DNA of 64,000 nucleotides from Caldilineaceae bacterium (GCA_022842065.1 JALHQH010000038.1:1-64000), one strand, 5' to 3'; shown: positions 33,371 through 43,569, numbered from the stretch's first letter. Translations and numbers: made by a program. The notes: generated by a model not told the origin, from the letters alone.

Positions 33371-34675
33371 TCAAAAGGCCGCGAGTGCTTCCTGGGCGGG
33401 GACAAAACGCTGATTAAGTTCGAGCGCTTGTTGTAAGGCACGGCGGGCTTCGTCGGGGTTACCCAGCGCGACCAATGCCCGCCCGCGCCAGTAGTAGATC
33501 TCTTCAATGCTCTTGGTGGTGGCCAGGGTCGTATCGGCCATCGTCACCACATCTCCATAACGACCGACGGCGTAATAGGCGGCAAAGGGTTCATATTGAT
33601 ACCAGAGCATCCGCCAAGGCAAGCCGAGCTGGCGCGCCTGGTCATAAGCTTGCACCGCCCCGCCATGATCACCAAAGGCATGCAGGCTCGTCCCCAAGTT
33701 GAACCAGCCATAGGGATCGCCAGGCTGCTGTTCGACGTCCGCCCGTGCATCTTGTAGCGAACCTTGCCACATGACCGTGGGGTCGAGCGCCTCGCCAAAG
33801 ATTGTCTGGACGGTTGGCGCGTGGGCCTCGTCATAAATCAGCAGGTAGGTGTAATTAAAGACCTTCCACAACGCGTTTGTCTCGCCATAGGGCATGCGGA
33901 TGCCCTGATAGTCACCAGCTGGGTTGACCAGATTATCGTGGTAGTAAGAGTCATAGCCGATCCAGTAACCGCCCGCATCATCATAGCCGGTGAGTAGACG
34001 GTAGTGGCCCATGCCATCATTCGGCTCCTCTTCCAGCCAGGTTTCAATCAGGACGGGGATGCCATTGCTGAGCAGTAGCTTCATCAGCGCGTCATCGCCA
34101 TTGACACGTACTTGCGCGTAGTAACCCTGGCTTTGGGCAAAGGCGGCCAACTCGACCGGGCCAACATTTTTGTCATCGTCATGGGTGCGCAACACATTGC
34201 CAATGTCGGCCTGGCCTAGGGTGCTGCCAAAGTAACTCAGATTCATCGCCAGCGTGGCGGGACCACAGTTGTTCCACGTCTGCCACATGTGGCTGAGGCC
34301 GGTGAGCGCAACGCTGGCTTGTGAGGGATTATAGGCTGAGATGGGGGCCGCGGTCGGGGGGGCGGGCGGCGGTGTGGCGGTCGCCACTAACGCATTGGAC
34401 ACTGTGTCTGATCTGGTTGGTGCCGGCGTTGGTATTAGTGTATCGGCTTGGGTAATGCCACCGGTTATTGGCTGTAGCGCGGTGATTTCGGCGACGGCAC
34501 TGGGGGCCGCGGTAGCCGGCAAAGCGGCTGCCATGCGCGCTGCGCGGGTGGCAACATCAGCTTGCAGGGTATTCAACTCTTCCTGCTTCTGCGCGCCACA
34601 GGCTACAACAATCGTTGCTGCCAACGCAACAAGCAGCAAGGCTAACCCAACGGGGGTGCGCAGGATCTTCATCAT
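33371..34675 (-). CDS. Lipoprotein with C39-like peptidase domain and C-terminal TPRs
   Basis: 434-aa lipoprotein: signal with lipobox VVAC (Cys26), a low-complexity Ala/Thr/Pro linker to about 110, a C39_2-like papain-fold peptidase domain at about 120-285, then tetratricopeptide repeats at about 310-430. The catalytic Cys is in NNCGPATLAMN, the His in GMGHYRLLTGY and the Asp in WIGYDSYY, so it may be active. It is extracytoplasmic, possibly cleaving or binding peptides. It is the same strand as, and downstream of, the alpha-2-macroglobulin gene. GGAACAG precedes two tandem ATGs. Confidence 0.83.
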   Translation of the reverse strand: MMKILRTPVGLALLLVALAATIVVACGAQKQEELNTLQADVATRAARMAAALPATAAPSAVAEITALQPITGGITQADTLIPTPAPTRSDTVSNALVATATPPPAPPTAAPISAYNPSQASVALTGLSHMWQTWNNCGPATLAMNLSYFGSTLGQADIGNVLRTHDDDKNVGPVELAAFAQSQGYYAQVRVNGDDALMKLLLSNGIPVLIETWLEEEPNDGMGHYRLLTGYDDAGGYWIGYDSYYHDNLVNPAGDYQGIRMPYGETNALWKVFNYTYLLIYDEAHAPTVQTIFGEALDPTVMWQGSLQDARADVEQQPGDPYGWFNLGTSLHAFGDHGGAVQAYDQARQLGLPWRMLWYQYEPFAAYYAVGRYGDVVTMADTTLATTKSIEEIYYWRGRALVALGNPDEARRALQQALELNQRFVPAQEALAAF

Positions 34676-34705
34676 TACTGTTCCGTTTCTCTCGATCTAT
34701 CACAA

Positions 34706-34745
34706 TTGCAGGTAGCGGCACGGCATGCCGTGCCGCTACCTGCAA
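34706..34745. terminator. 40-bp perfect palindrome
   Basis: TTGCAGGTAGCGGCACGGCA and its exact complement meet with no loop at 34725/34726. It lies between the macroglobulin gene and the lipoprotein gene on the same strand, so it could attenuate or terminate the long upstream transcript, or mark a deletion/cruciform site. Confidence 0.7.
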
Positions 34746-34798
34746 CTGCCACATTGTGGCGAATTACAGTGTACTAACTTTAGTAGACGCTGTTAGCC

Positions 34799-37700
34799 TT
34801 ATTTTTGTTCTCTGTTGTTGGGATCGTCGGCCGCCTGAACCGCAAAGTGGCTGCTGGCCGAGCGCCCCCAGACTGTTGCATCATACATTGGATAGACTTC
34901 GGTTGGCAAGGCCACAAAGGTACCAGTGGTGACCACACGCGCCAGGTAATCGGTCCGCCACTCGCCATCGATCGCGGTGACAAAGAAGCTGACCCGTTCC
35001 CGCCGCACTTCTTTGTAGGTATAGTTGTAATGATCCGGTGCTGCCCCCATGTAATCGGGCATGTCGGTGCGGTAGGTGCCGGTGTTCAGGCGCTCGTTGA
35101 GCGCTTCCAGCCCGCCGGGCAGCTGATCCTCGATCAACACATAACTAGTTGGTTTGGTCACTTTGGCCGTGATCTGCACCTCGACCAATTGCCCCGCCAC
35201 TGTGCTGGTGATGGGATAGCGCGTCAGCGGGTCAATGTACTCGCGATAGACCTCGATGGTGCCGGCGCGATTCAGCGCGGTCTCCGCCTGATAGCTGCGG
35301 GTGTTAACCCGGTAGTAGAGCGGCTGCCCAGCGGGGCTAGTGATGCGCAACGTACTGTTGCCTGCGGTCAACTGTGTCGCGTCCAGCGTGAAGGTTGCCA
35401 CCGTGGTGCTTGTCATCAGCGTCCCTGTGCCAATCATTTGATCATTTAGTTCAACCTGATACGCGGTCGCTGCGGTCAGTTCATCTTTACTGTGCAAGTA
35501 ATCAGTTAGCGCCAGCAAGGTAAAGGCGGTCTCATTGGTAGTGCCCCAGCCATAGCCCTGCCGTTGTGCCATCAGCCAGCGTACAATCGGCGGAATTGAC
35601 TCATGATCAGGCCGGATCTGGGTCAACGCGCTGAGGGCAAGGGCCGTGCTGCGCACGCTGGAGGCCATCGTTTTGGCGTTGTACACGCCATCGCTGCCGT
35701 CAATCGGCCAGTAGAGGGTTGCCCCCTCGTCTTTGGCAGTGGCTAAGAGCAGGTCAAGCAACTCGTTGGCCTGATCGGTTTCGCCGGTCTGGGCAAAGGT
35801 TAGCGCCAGCGCCGCCAGGCTGAAGCTATCTAGCTGTGCTCGTTGCGTGGAATCCTCCATCAGATCCAATCGCCAGTGCGCAAGGGTCGCGGTACTTTGG
35901 GCGGACAAGGTGGGGCTGCCCGTCAGTGCATAGAGCACAAAGGCTTTGGTACGCGTGTCGAGCGGGCCAAAGTGTTCGATCAACCAGCCATTGCCGCGCG
36001 CGATAACCCCCTCGTCCACCAAATAGCCCGCCTCGCGTATCGTGCGCAGGCCAAAGAGCACCCACGCCGTCTGATAGGCATCAGATTGATCATCATACCA
36101 CCAGCCCCAGCCCCCATCATTATGTTGGAAGCCATAAAGCTGCTGGCGACTGGCATCGATCAGCGCGGGCAACTGCGCCTGCAATGCCCTGTCATTCACG
36201 CCAAGCTGGGCAAAGAGCCGCCCGACCACAGCGTTGGGCAGGGCGCGGCTCATCGTCTGTTCGACACAGCCATAGGGGTAGCCGGTGAGATAGGCCAACC
36301 CTTCGAGCATGCTGCCGGCCAGCGAACGGTTCAGTTGGATCTCGACGCTGCTCAACTCGTGCAGCGTCGTCGGCAAGGTAATCGGCAGGGTCACTGTCCC
36401 GGTCAGTTGCCCCACCTGGCTCACCAGATTCGGAATGGCCAGCGGGCGTAGCGTTAATGGCACCTGCACGGCATCACGGCCGGCAGCTCCGGTCACGCTA
36501 AAGAGCAGTTGTACCTCGGCTGCGGTGGCGGCTTTGGCCCGCCAGCCGATGATCTGCGTGGTGCCTGGGGCCAGGGTAACCGGTTGCGCCGCTGCGCCCT
36601 GTAGCACAAGCGCATTGATCAACCGGGTTGGCGACAGCGCCACGCTTACCGTCAACGTTTGGGTGGCCGCCGTGTAATTATGGATGCGCGCGGAAAGCAC
36701 GGTTTCATCCCCCACGGTCAACGCTGGGGGTAACAAAGGTTGCACGCTGACCGGCTGACTGGTGACGACGCTAAGCGTGGCTTCGCCCACCTGGGTCGCC
36801 GCGGTGACCGCCTTCGCCACCAAGCGCCAACTGGTCAACGTATCGGGCAAGGTGAGCGTAACGGTGGCTTCACCTTGCGCATCTGTTTGCACCGTCGGCA
36901 ACCAGGCTGCGGTGTCGGGGAAGTCACGGCGTGGATTGGCGCGGCTAAACCCCTCGCCCCCACCGCCGCCGCGCCCGCCACCGAATGAGCGGGTCGGTGC
37001 CAGCGCGTCATAGGTTGCCACCTGATGGGGGCGCGGTCCATAAAAGGTGTCAAGCAACGTGGGGGTGAGATCCGCACTCAATTGGTAAATCGCCTCATCA
37101 ACCAACGCCAGCGAAAGCTCAGCCGCGACCGGCGCACCCGTGGCAGCGGTTACCTGCACCTGGAACGTGGCCGGTGTGCGCGGTTGATAACTAGCCTGGT
37201 CAGCCGTGATCGTCACGGTCAATGTTTGACTGGTCGGCACTACCGCCACTGCCGCGGTTGCCGTGCGCAGGCGATAGTTTGGCTGGCTTTGCCAGTTGTC
37301 GGTCTTCGGCTGGGTCGGCGTCCAGGCGTGGACGGTCACAAAGATATTCGGCGCATCGGTGGTCGTGATGGGCAGCGTGATCGGCGTGCGGGGCGGCGTC
37401 AACGCCACCACTTGACTGCGCCGGACCGTGCCGCGTTCGACGGTCAGTAGTGCCCACTGGCCAAAGCTCGACAAGATCTCTATTTGCGCCACATCGCCCG
37501 GCTGATAGCGCGGTTGATCCGTGCGCAGGGTCAACAGTCCATCCGCGGCCTCCACCCAGGGTTGGGTTGGATCATTGACGAGCAGATAGCCATCCGCCGG
37601 GGCTGTGCCCACCCCTTTGTTGTCATAAGTGGTCAGCTGGAGTTGATAGTAACCGGCGTTGTTGGTCAAAAAGGGCACGCGCAACTGGCCCTGCTCATCG

Positions 37701-40369
37701 GTGTGCAGATCAAAACCAATGATGCCGGGCGTACGCAGCGGATCACCGACCAGTGGCGTGACATTGAGGCGCAGTTGTTGATAGGCCGCCGGGTTGCCGG
37801 TCGGATCGGTGGCCTGCACGGCAAAGGTGAAAAGCTCGCCGGGCGCTCTGGGCATGGGACCGGGGTCAAGGGTCAGCCTGGCAACCTGGCTCTGGTAGTC
37901 CAGCATGGCATAGTTGCTGACGGTCTGGTTGCTATCGTCGTTGACGGTCGCGGCCACGGCCAACCCCTGGCTGTTAGTATAGCCATAGAAGCTAAACGGC
38001 TCCTGGCCCAGCACCACGGTGGTGGTAAAGTGGCCGGTGGCATCGGTAAAGCCCTCTTGTACTTGCGCCGTGTCGAGCCACGGGGTGGCGCTACCCAGGC
38101 CATTGCTGCCGTGGTTGGGGCTGAGCAGATATTGGCGCAAGGTCACTCGCCCCTTCACCACTGGTTGGCCCGTCAGGTAATGACTCGCCACGTTGACCGT
38201 GACGGTTGCCCCAGCGCGTATCACCGGGGCGTCCAGCTTCACCGCGACCTGATAGTCCGGTTTGTGATACTCTTCCACTTTGAAGGGCTGACGCGTTTCC
38301 TCGCCGTCCACCTGTAGGACCAGACTGTAGTCGCCCACCATTGCCCCTGGGGCTAGCTGAAATTCACCGTTGACTGTACCCAGGGCATTAGTGGTCAGGG
38401 CGAGTTCGTTGACCAGGTTATTGCGCGCATCGTGTAAAGTGACCGTAACCGCTGTGTCAGCCGGCGGCAGCGTGAGTTGGGCGTCCTCGTCACGGCGCAC
38501 AATGCCTTTGAAATAGACCGTCTGGCCAGGCGCATAAAGGGGGCGGTCGCTGTAGAGGTGACTGGTATAGCGGCGTGGTTGTTGGAATGTCTCCGGCGGG
38601 AGATAGGGTGTGCCGGCGGTGGGCCAGCGATCCGTGGCAAGCGCGCCAACTTGCGCCGGTGTCGTGGGGGCGACCACAATCAAACTCTCGGCTGACAGCA
38701 AGGCTTGTGGCCCTTTCATCAGATTCATAGCCATTGTGGTTGTCAAGGGATCTAGGCCGGTAAAGCCATAGCGCCCAGTTGCATCGCTCTTGCCTTCGGC
38801 GAGCAGTTGACCGGCGCTATTGTAAAGCTGTAGCGGCTGATCTGCCCGCGCTTGCCCGGTAAAATCGGTCACCCAGGCCCATAGTTCATCGGCGCTCCGT
38901 TTTAGGACGAGCGTGGTGTCCGTCAACGCCACCAGCAGTTGATCGTTGATATAGGGACTCTCCAGGTTGAGCACATAGAGGCCAGGGGTAACGGTGGCCG
39001 GCAAAGTGGCCGCCAGCACCGGTGTGGTGAAGTCGTTGTTCCCGGCCGGCAACGTCAGCGGCCACCGCGCCGCGACTGTCAGCACGTCGGTCGCCACCAG
39101 TGGATAGAGCTTTGCAGGTGGTCCCGCCGCCGTGAGCGCGGCCAACAGCGTAGCTTGTTCAATGGGATAAAGCGCCATGGTGATGGGGGGCAGGTCCGCG
39201 GGTTGATTCCCATAAATTTGAAAGGGGCTCTGAAAATGAATGACGCGCGGACCCGTCGCGGCCATACTCTGTAGTTTCGGCCCATAGCCAAAATCAACCC
39301 AATGGGTAAGGGCGTTGGTGGTGAAGTGCCAGGTCGCCGGCCCCGCCGTGGCCGCTAACCCCATGGGATCGGTGAGGACGGGCGTCACCTGCACCTGATA
39401 GCTCGTTTCGGGATCGAGATACCCGCGCGTGGGTGTAAAGACAAGCGTGTTCTCGTGCCAGCCGACCGACCCCGCAACGGTCGGTGAGATTTGGAACGAT
39501 GCCGCTGTGGCGGCTCGATCGATGGGCGGATGTACCCCCACATTAATGGGCGTAAAGGGCGAAGCCGTGCCCAGTTGCGCGTGTGGATAGGCATTCACGA
39601 CCAATGGCGGCGTCGTAAAGGCTACCGACTTGGGATAATTTAAGGGCACACCCTGCTGATCGCGCAGATTCGCTGGTAACTGCACCGTATAGGTCATCGC
39701 CGGCAAGAAGGCAATGGCAGGGGTCAGGATCAAGGTGTCCCCTTGCGTATTCCACGCGGTCGTTAGCGGCAGCGTAGGGCTGATCGTAAGCGCCTGTGCC
39801 ACGGTTGGATCTTGCAGCGGGGTGCTAAACCGCAGCAGGAAAGGTTCCCGCCGATGGCTCAACTTGGTCACGCCTTCGTTGAGTAGCCGATGGGGCACCA
39901 GATGCTGCCAGCGATAGGGCGTCTCCAGCGCGACACCGTTGCGATTGGTGACCGTGCTGTCAAGCGTAAAGGTATACATGCTACCGGCCGTTAGCGGCGA
40001 GACCGGCTGAAGATAGAGCGTATTGGCTGTCCACTTCAAGTCAAGCCTCGTCGTCGGGCTGACATGCAGCGCTTCAACCACACTTGCTGCATCCACCGGC
40101 TGATCAAAGGCCAGATAGATCGTCGGCTGGTTATCTGCTAGCCATACTTGCTGCGGCTGACGAAATTGGACGCTGGGCGCTGTCGCGACAAAGGATGCTT
40201 CGATATTCGGTGCATCCAACGGCGAATCGGTGGGCACGGCCGCCGAGGCAATGACGGGTGCCTGGTTGGCATTTTGCTCGACACTGGCTCGATAATTCTG
40301 CGAAAAGAGGGCAAAGCCGCCAAGAATCAGCACACTAACACAGAGTGCAATAAACGCAGATCGTGACAT
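34799..40369 (-). CDS. Bacterial alpha-2-macroglobulin family protein
   Basis: 1856-aa envelope-anchored protease trap. It opens with an N-terminal membrane anchor (residues 7-23) and no lipobox Cys. Big_5/Ig-like domains at about 70-350, MG domains through 1000, an MG2/ANATO-like bait region, a Gly-rich SFGGGRGGGGGEGF insert near 1120, and the macroglobulin domain (WLPTVQTDAQGEATVTLTLP). The thioester motif C-V-E-Q is present at Cys1368-Gln1371 within YGCVEQTM, so the protein can form the covalent trap. The thioester domain follows to about 1670. Many bacterial copies pair with PBP1C; here no PBP1C is adjacent, only a lipoprotein peptidase and a glycosyltransferase. Confidence 0.9.
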   Translation of the reverse strand: MSRSAFIALCVSVLILGGFALFSQNYRASVEQNANQAPVIASAAVPTDSPLDAPNIEASFVATAPSVQFRQPQQVWLADNQPTIYLAFDQPVDAASVVEALHVSPTTRLDLKWTANTLYLQPVSPLTAGSMYTFTLDSTVTNRNGVALETPYRWQHLVPHRLLNEGVTKLSHRREPFLLRFSTPLQDPTVAQALTISPTLPLTTAWNTQGDTLILTPAIAFLPAMTYTVQLPANLRDQQGVPLNYPKSVAFTTPPLVVNAYPHAQLGTASPFTPINVGVHPPIDRAATAASFQISPTVAGSVGWHENTLVFTPTRGYLDPETSYQVQVTPVLTDPMGLAATAGPATWHFTTNALTHWVDFGYGPKLQSMAATGPRVIHFQSPFQIYGNQPADLPPITMALYPIEQATLLAALTAAGPPAKLYPLVATDVLTVAARWPLTLPAGNNDFTTPVLAATLPATVTPGLYVLNLESPYINDQLLVALTDTTLVLKRSADELWAWVTDFTGQARADQPLQLYNSAGQLLAEGKSDATGRYGFTGLDPLTTTMAMNLMKGPQALLSAESLIVVAPTTPAQVGALATDRWPTAGTPYLPPETFQQPRRYTSHLYSDRPLYAPGQTVYFKGIVRRDEDAQLTLPPADTAVTVTLHDARNNLVNELALTTNALGTVNGEFQLAPGAMVGDYSLVLQVDGEETRQPFKVEEYHKPDYQVAVKLDAPVIRAGATVTVNVASHYLTGQPVVKGRVTLRQYLLSPNHGSNGLGSATPWLDTAQVQEGFTDATGHFTTTVVLGQEPFSFYGYTNSQGLAVAATVNDDSNQTVSNYAMLDYQSQVARLTLDPGPMPRAPGELFTFAVQATDPTGNPAAYQQLRLNVTPLVGDPLRTPGIIGFDLHTDEQGQLRVPFLTNNAGYYQLQLTTYDNKGVGTAPADGYLLVNDPTQPWVEAADGLLTLRTDQPRYQPGDVAQIEILSSFGQWALLTVERGTVRRSQVVALTPPRTPITLPITTTDAPNIFVTVHAWTPTQPKTDNWQSQPNYRLRTATAAVAVVPTSQTLTVTITADQASYQPRTPATFQVQVTAATGAPVAAELSLALVDEAIYQLSADLTPTLLDTFYGPRPHQVATYDALAPTRSFGGGRGGGGGEGFSRANPRRDFPDTAAWLPTVQTDAQGEATVTLTLPDTLTSWRLVAKAVTAATQVGEATLSVVTSQPVSVQPLLPPALTVGDETVLSARIHNYTAATQTLTVSVALSPTRLINALVLQGAAAQPVTLAPGTTQIIGWRAKAATAAEVQLLFSVTGAAGRDAVQVPLTLRPLAIPNLVSQVGQLTGTVTLPITLPTTLHELSSVEIQLNRSLAGSMLEGLAYLTGYPYGCVEQTMSRALPNAVVGRLFAQLGVNDRALQAQLPALIDASRQQLYGFQHNDGGWGWWYDDQSDAYQTAWVLFGLRTIREAGYLVDEGVIARGNGWLIEHFGPLDTRTKAFVLYALTGSPTLSAQSTATLAHWRLDLMEDSTQRAQLDSFSLAALALTFAQTGETDQANELLDLLLATAKDEGATLYWPIDGSDGVYNAKTMASSVRSTALALSALTQIRPDHESIPPIVRWLMAQRQGYGWGTTNETAFTLLALTDYLHSKDELTAATAYQVELNDQMIGTGTLMTSTTVATFTLDATQLTAGNSTLRITSPAGQPLYYRVNTRSYQAETALNRAGTIEVYREYIDPLTRYPITSTVAGQLVEVQITAKVTKPTSYVLIEDQLPGGLEALNERLNTGTYRTDMPDYMGAAPDHYNYTYKEVRRERVSFFVTAIDGEWRTDYLARVVTTGTFVALPTEVYPMYDATVWGRSASSHFAVQAADDPNNREQK

Positions 40370-40391
40370 AGGGGGCCTCGCTGATCGAAAA

Positions 40392-40424
40392 CTCCGTCTA
40401 CCTGCGATGAGTGCGTAGACGGAG
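40392..40424. repeat. Short hairpin upstream of the macroglobulin gene
   Basis: CTCCGTCTAC (40392-40401) pairs perfectly with 40415-40424. It is in the spacer between the glycosyltransferase stop and the macroglobulin start, and could be a leader or terminator hairpin. Otherwise the 228-bp spacer shows nothing clear. Confidence 0.5.
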
Positions 40425-40597
40425 CGGGATGAAGGTTTAGCCCTATGGTATGCGATCTAAGGATCGAACGCTGGACAGAATCGGGTCTTGAAACGGACCA
40501 ATAGTATACAGTGCTACCGAATTGGTGACTGCTGGCTCGTTCCGCTGCGCAGCGGCGGAATGCCGTGCGGACGCACCGCTTCCTGTGACTTGACGCT

Positions 40598-42613
40598 TTA
40601 GTGTACGTCCACGCGCCCACACTCGACTTTGGTGGGGAGCGCCTGCCCATTCCCATCCATTAACCCAATCACCACGGGATAGCTGCGGGCCGGGGTAACC
40701 GGGTTGAGGTTAATGTCCACCTCGTCGCGCACAAATTCGCCAGTTTGCCAACCGCTCGTCGGCCAGCGCCGCAGCGTTTCATTTTCGCGATAGAGGCGCA
40801 CGCCCCACGCCCCTTCCGGCCCAATCACTTCGGCGGTGGCAATATAATCAGCCGCCAGTGGCGCGGTGGCCTGCCACCAGAGGCGCACATGGACCCAACC
40901 GCTGGGCGGGTGGAGACGCGTATCCTGGGCCGCGACCCGGGGCGTAAGCACTTCGCAGGCGGCCAACTGAAGACCCGGTGTCAACATAGCTGCTGGGTAA
41001 ATGGCCGCCGGTCCAAGGGCTGGTAGTTGTGCAAAATGATGTTGCAACATGTAGCCGGTGACCTTGATCCCTGCCGGATAGAGTTCGGTGACCAGCGGAA
41101 AGTGGCGGTTTAACCAACCTTCGACCAACCGCTCGTCGTCTACGCCATCCAGATGGCTCTGCGTTAACCAGAGTGTCGCAGCTCCACTTTTGACAATGCC
41201 TTGGAGCGGTGGCGCAATGACCGTTTCGACATCGGCCTGCGTCAACGTGCCGCCATAGGGGAAATAAAGGGGCAATGCGGCGAAGGGGAAGGCTTTGCGC
41301 AGATACCATTCCAGCCCCAGATGGGTATAGTCCACATGTGCGACCACGGTATCTGGCAGAGCCGGGCCAGCGCGATGGTAGGCGGTGATATAAGTGGCGG
41401 CAGCGCGCCAATCTTCGCGCAACAGGGCCGGGGTCCACAAGCGGGGTAGCGCAACGGCGAGCAGCAGCACCACGCTGATGCCGCTGACCGTGCCAAGCAA
41501 ACGCACGTAACTGCCCAACACGACAATCCCACGGGCCAGTGCCCAGAGCACAAACGGGGCAATAAAGAGAAAATAGCGATCCTCCGCAAAGACCGAGGCA
41601 CTCCGACTCAAGAGAATGTTGCCAATCAACAGCGGGACGCCAATCCATAGCCAGAGCCAAACGCGGTCCGGCCCAGAATTCATTCGGCGCTGGGTGTTTC
41701 GCACAAGCGGGACAACCAACCCCAGCAGCAGCAAGAGCGCACACAGCCCGACCCCAGCTGCGACCAGCCACTGTGGCCAGTCCACTCGCCACACGGTAAA
41801 AATTTGTAACAGGCGCCAGAGATTCGCCCCAACATTGGCAAAGGCTTCGCCCGGATCACCTTCACTGGCGTTGACAATCCAGGCATTGTAAGCTAGGGGT
41901 AAGAAAAGCGCCCCTGCTACGCCCACTGCCAGCACGCCGCCGAACAACCGTCGCCAGCGGTCGGGTTGGGTGGAGCAAATAAAGAGGGCCAATACCGTCA
42001 ACCCTGCTGCCGGTAATAAAAACGCACTAAAGAGATAGCTATAGAGCGCCGCTTCGAGGGCAACCACGAAACCCACCCACCACCCTAGCGCGCGGCTTGG
42101 CGAAGTTGCCTCCCATGCGCGCCACAGACAATACGCGGCACAGACACCCCCGGTTGTGGCCGGCTGAAACATGCGCAACTCCTGGCTATACCAGACGAGC
42201 ACAGGGCTGAGTGCCACGAGGAGTCCCGTCAGCCAGCCGACGGGGCGGCCGCTGGCACGGGTCGCCAGTGCCATCATACTCCAGACGGTGAGGACGCCCA
42301 GTAATACGCCCAGATAGCGCAGTGCCGCGTCGCTGGTGGTCGCGTTAAAGACGCCCAGCAACTGTTGCCAGCCATGTAACGCCAAATAGTAAAGGGGTGG
42401 ATGTTTATCTTCCAGCAGCGGAAAGGTCTTTTGCCAGATAAAGAGCGCATCGCGTCCGGCCCATTGCAGGCTGACTGCTTCATCAAACCAGACACTGTGA
42501 TATGCTAGTTGCCAACTGCGTATGCTGAGCGCAAGCAGACAAATTGCCAGCTCAATCAAACGGGCGGCGCCGCGCTGTGTTTGCTGCCAACGCGTAAGGA
42601 ATGATATGGCCAT
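40598..42613 (-). CDS. GT39-like polytopic membrane glycosyltransferase
   Basis: 671-aa protein with about 10-12 membrane segments in its first 450 residues and a soluble C-terminal domain, as in ArnT/PMT-type glycosyltransferases that use polyprenyl-phosphate sugars. The first periplasmic loop contains VWFDEAVSL, where the Asp-Glu pair matches the family's catalytic DE motif. LVWYSQELRMF and LLEDKHPPLYYL are typical. The glycan acceptor is unknown. The start at 42613 (MAISFLTRW) best fits the topology; the frame is open up to 42730 and no start has a strong ribosome-binding site. It is upstream of the macroglobulin gene on the same strand. Confidence 0.83.
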   Translation of the reverse strand: MAISFLTRWQQTQRGAARLIELAICLLALSIRSWQLAYHSVWFDEAVSLQWAGRDALFIWQKTFPLLEDKHPPLYYLALHGWQQLLGVFNATTSDAALRYLGVLLGVLTVWSMMALATRASGRPVGWLTGLLVALSPVLVWYSQELRMFQPATTGGVCAAYCLWRAWEATSPSRALGWWVGFVVALEAALYSYLFSAFLLPAAGLTVLALFICSTQPDRWRRLFGGVLAVGVAGALFLPLAYNAWIVNASEGDPGEAFANVGANLWRLLQIFTVWRVDWPQWLVAAGVGLCALLLLLGLVVPLVRNTQRRMNSGPDRVWLWLWIGVPLLIGNILLSRSASVFAEDRYFLFIAPFVLWALARGIVVLGSYVRLLGTVSGISVVLLLAVALPRLWTPALLREDWRAAATYITAYHRAGPALPDTVVAHVDYTHLGLEWYLRKAFPFAALPLYFPYGGTLTQADVETVIAPPLQGIVKSGAATLWLTQSHLDGVDDERLVEGWLNRHFPLVTELYPAGIKVTGYMLQHHFAQLPALGPAAIYPAAMLTPGLQLAACEVLTPRVAAQDTRLHPPSGWVHVRLWWQATAPLAADYIATAEVIGPEGAWGVRLYRENETLRRWPTSGWQTGEFVRDEVDINLNPVTPARSYPVVIGLMDGNGQALPTKVECGRVDVH

Positions 42614-42778
42614 GACCCTGGGCTGGTCAGGCTGATTAATCGTTAAATTGGGAATCGCCCTGTGGTAGCTGAGCTGATGGGACATAGGCTGCCGGTATCT
42701 TATCGCTGCTAATCGGTTGCCGGTTCTCATTCCGGTTGTCGTTCTGGCGCGTTAGTCTAACCGTAAGCGTGTACCGTG

Positions 42779-42830
42779 GCAAATCAATTAGTGGTAAATC
42801 AATCGGCGACAAATCAATCAGTGGCGCATC
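42779..42830. repeat. Imperfect tandem repeat of CAAATCAAT-type words
   Basis: The word AAATCAAT recurs three times (about every 15-18 bp) with GTGG between copies. It forms most of the gene-free spacer 42614-42908; nothing else is evident there. Confidence 0.5.
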
Positions 42831-42908
42831 ACCGGCATCCATTACGGGCGCACTATTGTCGCGATCAACGCCGAGGCAGGCGTGATGTGACAAGCGCGTG
42901 GTTTGCAA

Positions 42909-43430
42909 CTAGCTCCCACCATCCACATGAAAGGCCAATAATTCCGATTTGTTAACCAGGACGACCGAAGTCTCCAATGGTCCCTCCGCTGCCACGTTCA
43001 GCGAGATAGCGGCATCCGTGACCGCAAAAAAGTTCTTGAGATCGCGTGATAGAATCGCCGTTGGATTATTCGAAAGGCGGGGCAGATGAATGGCACCGCG
43101 CACGCGTGCCGCGCCCAGCACCATGAAAGCTTCACAAAAATCACGCCGCACTCGGTAATTTTGGCGCTTCAAAGGCGCTTCGTGGCTATCGACCTGTAAC
43201 AAGGCTAAGAGGACATTCTGTTTGGCAATCACACAACTGTCGATTGCTTCCACCGCGCTGGCGTTATTCAGCGTCGTCCCCACTTGTACTGCACGCAGAT
43301 GCAGATAATCAGTGAGCGAATCGTTGAGAATATCTTGTAGACGGCGGCCACCGGTGGCCAATTTGCCAAAAAAACAGTAGCTCTTGGTCAAGATCGCCAC
43401 CGGTACTTCTTGTTGTACAACGTTGTTCAT
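42909..43430 (-). CDS. Hypothetical protein, conserved-looking
   Basis: 173-aa protein with a strong ribosome-binding site (AAGGAGATAAG) before the ATG. I do not recognise the family. Observed: soluble alpha/beta composition, VPVAILTKSYCFFGKLATGG at the start, and VLVNKSELLAF near the end. The segment NNASAVEAIDSCVIAKQNVLLA shows alternating strand-helix character. No membrane segment or signal. It is followed by the SDR gene's spacer on one side and the glycosyltransferase on the other, with no clear functional link. Confidence 0.7.
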   Translation of the reverse strand: MNNVVQQEVPVAILTKSYCFFGKLATGGRRLQDILNDSLTDYLHLRAVQVGTTLNNASAVEAIDSCVIAKQNVLLALLQVDSHEAPLKRQNYRVRRDFCEAFMVLGAARVRGAIHLPRLSNNPTAILSRDLKNFFAVTDAAISLNVAAEGPLETSVVLVNKSELLAFHVDGGS

Positions 43431-43504
43431 CTTATCTCCTTAGTGGTTATACTGCGAAAGTGACGGTCAAACAAAGTGACGGTCAAACGACGAACAGTTG
43501 ATCT

Positions 43505-43536
43505 GCGTTCGCAGCAACGGGGGTTGCTGCGAACGC
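43505..43536. terminator. Hairpin downstream of the SDR gene
   Basis: GCGTTCGCAGCAAC pairs perfectly with GTTGCTGCGAACGC across a 4-G loop, 34 bp beyond the SDR stop. A probable terminator on the minus strand, though the T-run is weak. Confidence 0.6.
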
Positions 43537-43569
43537 GCCTTGGTTTGCTCGCGTAATCGCTACGCGTGA

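Noticed and set aside
37484..38317. 277-codon plus-strand ORF
   Set aside because: Antisense to the alpha-2-macroglobulin gene.
40848..41792. 314-codon minus-strand ORF
   Set aside because: Another frame of the GT39-like gene; the membrane-protein frame is the convincing one.
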